Positions 7,053 through 8,423 of a stretch of DNA of 8,423 nucleotides are shown piece by piece. The stretch comes from Vulcanimicrobiota bacterium. Its GTDB lineage: Bacteria > Vulcanimicrobiota > Vulcanimicrobiia > Vulcanimicrobiales > Vulcanimicrobiaceae. The position numbers and the translations under genes were made by a program. How positions within the stretch are numbered: the first letter of the stretch is position 1; every line of letters begins with the position of its first letter. A model generated the notes under the pieces. It made no database searches. It saw only the letters and a list, made by a program, of their open reading frames with translations, and was not told the DNA's origin. The stretch covers positions 1 to 8,423 of the forward strand of contig JAFAMS010000148.1 in NCBI GenBank assembly GCA_019233165.1, written 5' to 3'.

Positions 7053-8024
7053 ATGCAACGCCGTTTCGCAAGCGAGAGCGCCCTCGTTTTCATCGCCGGC
7101 TCCGCGCTCGCCGCGGTCCTCCCGCCCTTCTACGCCGGGCTCGTGACCCTGACGGGGCTGTATGCGCTCGTCACGCTCGGCCTCAACCTTTTCATGGGAT
7201 ATGCGGGACAGGTCTCGCTCGGGCAAGCGGCGTTCTTCGGGGTCGGCGCCTATACGTCGGCCGTGCTCGCGCTCAAGTACGGGATCACGCCTTGGCTGGG
7301 TGCCGTCGTCGGCGCATTCTTCGCGGCGCTGCTCGCGTACGGGATCAGCTTCGTCACGCTGCGTCTGCGCGAGAACTATTTGGCGCTCGCGACGCTCGCG
7401 CTGGGAATCGTCGTCAGCGTCGTATTCGCGCAGTGGGACTACGTCGGCGGCACCTCGGGGCTCGTCGGGATCCCGCCGTTCACCCTATTCGGTCGTCCTT
7501 TCGATCAGCGCGCGTACGCCGTCTTGACGTGGATCTTGGTAGCGGCGGGCGTTTGGTTTGCGAACAATCTCGTCACTTCGACCTACGGACGGGCGCTGAT
7601 CGCGCTCGCATCGGGTGAGCTCGGGTCGCTCGCGCTCGGCCTCGACGCCGACCGGCTCCGACGGCAAGTCTTCATGCTCAGCGCCGTTTATGCCGGAATC
7701 GGCGGGGCGATCTACGCGTCGTACGTGTCGTACATCGATCCGACGTCGTTCACGTTTTTGCTCTCGGTGAACTTCGTCCTGATGTCCGTCATCGGAGGCT
7801 TGCGCAGCGTGTGGGGAGCGATCGTCGGCGCGGCGGCGGTCGTCGCGCTCGGCCAGTTTCTTTCGATCTACGTTCCGGCGCTGATCCCGAACGCGCGCGG
7901 CGACTTCCAAACGTTCTTTTTCGGGATCATCTTGATCGCGATTCTCGTCAATCTGCCCGACGGACTGATCAGCGGCCTGACGAGGATTCGTCGCTCGCGA
8001 GCCGCGCCGGTACGCCCCGAGTAG
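7053..8024 (+). CDS. livM: Branched-chain-type ABC importer permease LivM
   Basis: This 323-residue membrane protein is the second permease of the importer. The family hallmark GYAGQVSLGQAAFFGVGAY is at 49-67, preceded by spans near 10-25 and 28-48. Further marks are LRLRENYLALATLALG, YVGGTSGLVGIP, and a loop ASGELGSLALGLDADRLR at the ATPase contact position, followed by FMLSAVYAGIGGAIYA and VIGGLRSVWGAIVGA. The C-terminal LPDGLI is typical of LivM. Open frame continues far upstream through the antisense of the ligase, but homology-like sequence begins near the ATG at 7053, the last Met before the first span. The gene is separated from livH, G, F and K and faces the other way, so its supply is set by a different transcript. 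Unlike some LivM proteins it is not fused to an ATPase. Length is normal to slightly short. Confidence 0.93.
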   Translation: MQRRFASESALVFIAGSALAAVLPPFYAGLVTLTGLYALVTLGLNLFMGYAGQVSLGQAAFFGVGAYTSAVLALKYGITPWLGAVVGAFFAALLAYGISFVTLRLRENYLALATLALGIVVSVVFAQWDYVGGTSGLVGIPPFTLFGRPFDQRAYAVLTWILVAAGVWFANNLVTSTYGRALIALASGELGSLALGLDADRLRRQVFMLSAVYAGIGGAIYASYVSYIDPTSFTFLLSVNFVLMSVIGGLRSVWGAIVGAAAVVALGQFLSIYVPALIPNARGDFQTFFFGIILIAILVNLPDGLISGLTRIRRSRAAPVRPE

Positions 8025-8054
8025 TCTCTCACCGCCTAGCAGGCGCGGCTCCGC

Positions 8055-8423
8055 TCAGGAACCTCCGAGCGTCAGCACTTGCGGAATCGTGAACGTCCAC
8101 TCGATTGGAGCCGCGAGGCCATCGTTTCGTTTGATGGTGATGGTCGCGTTGATAGTGTTGCCGCTGACCGTGCCGACCAGTGCCGCAATGTCAGGTGGGC
8201 TGTTCGAGGGATTGGCAGTATAGCCCACCGCCAGCGAGGTGCCGGTTAACGTTCCATTGTTGAACGCGAACGTGTTCACGTTCTCCGGGATCAGGGGAAA
8301 CGGGCACGCGACCGCGGACTCCTTATAATCCGCGCTGATCTGCGACCCGGTTACCGTCGAGCCGCTTACGGTCACCGAAGCCGCCGTGATCGTCATCGTT
8401 GCCATGTAGTTGCAGAACGGCGC
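8055..8423 (-). CDS. Unknown Ser/Thr/Asn-rich beta-strand protein, C-terminal part (cut by right edge)
   Basis: The frame is open from the right edge to a TGA at 8057-8055, giving at least 122 residues. There is an in-frame ATG at 8405 and another at 8396, but the frame continues upstream into the edge (APFCNY precedes the Met), so the true start is probably outside the window. The sequence is rich in Thr, Ser, Asn and Gly with alternating hydrophobic residues, for example VTVSGSTVTGSQI, NNGTLTGTSLAVGY and VSGNTINATITIKR, which suggests stacked beta-strands as in secreted or cell-surface domains. Two Cys are visible, one in the FCNY stretch before the Met and one in AVACPF. I recognise no family. 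Its base composition looks lower in GC than the operon by eye. It converges on livM across a 30-base gap and seems unrelated to it. Confidence 0.55.
   Translation of the reverse strand, partial: APFCNYMATMTITAASVTVSGSTVTGSQISADYKESAVACPFPLIPENVNTFAFNNGTLTGTSLAVGYTANPSNSPPDIAALVGTVSGNTINATITIKRNDGLAAPIEWTFTIPQVLTLGGS

Noticed and set aside
7000..7100. Possible sigma-70 promoters for the divergent pair, e.g. TTGCGA with TACGCT 18 bases apart reading towards the ligase
   Set aside because: The -10 match is only three of six, and such matches are expected by chance. No second supporting signal is present.
8025..8054. Possible bidirectional terminator between livM and the right-edge gene (CGCC TAGCA GGCG hairpin)
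   Set aside because: The stem is only four base pairs and there is no T-run on either side, so an intrinsic terminator cannot be supported.

Overview
The window is a GC-rich, tightly packed stretch of a bacterial chromosome. It holds a nearly complete branched-chain-amino-acid-type (HAAT/Liv) ABC importer, intermixed with enzymes of CoA-thioester and aromatic-acid metabolism. Codon usage strongly favours C or G in third position. The binding protein has a Sec signal peptide, and starts are a mix of ATG and GTG. This suits a high-GC soil or environmental bacterium; the style resembles uncultured lineages such as Eremiobacterota, but the sequence alone does not fix the taxon.

Layout. Eight genes on the minus strand run from about 7031 down to the left edge: an AMP-forming acyl/aryl-CoA ligase, a short-chain dehydrogenase, a PaaA-like ferritin-fold diiron protein, livH, livG, livF, livK and the 5' part of a fused indolepyruvate (arylpyruvate):ferredoxin oxidoreductase. 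The last gene is cut by the left edge. Most junctions are 4-base stop/start overlaps or gaps of a few bases, and the only spacer of note is 46 bases before livK, which has its own good Shine-Dalgarno. This is very likely one operon. The second permease, livM, lies on the plus strand and is transcribed divergently; its start is only 21 bases from that of the ligase. At the right edge, beyond a 30-base convergent gap, is the C-terminal part of an unrelated Ser/Thr/Asn-rich, beta-strand-rich protein of unknown function.

How it may work together (inference). LivK captures a carboxylate solute in the periplasm. LivH and LivM form the channel and LivG and LivF power it. The ligase would activate an imported acid to its CoA thioester. 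The ferredoxin oxidoreductase would make aryl-acetyl-CoA from arylpyruvates. The PaaA-like protein resembles the catalytic subunit of phenylacetyl-CoA epoxidase, and the SDR could oxidise a hydroxyacyl-CoA intermediate. The parts point to uptake and CoA-dependent breakdown of an aromatic acid or aromatic amino acid, not plain leucine transport. The most unusual points are the stand-alone, C-terminally short PaaA-like protein, the split and inverted livM, the absence of a standard start codon for the oxidoreductase, and the altered ATP-binding loop of the ligase.
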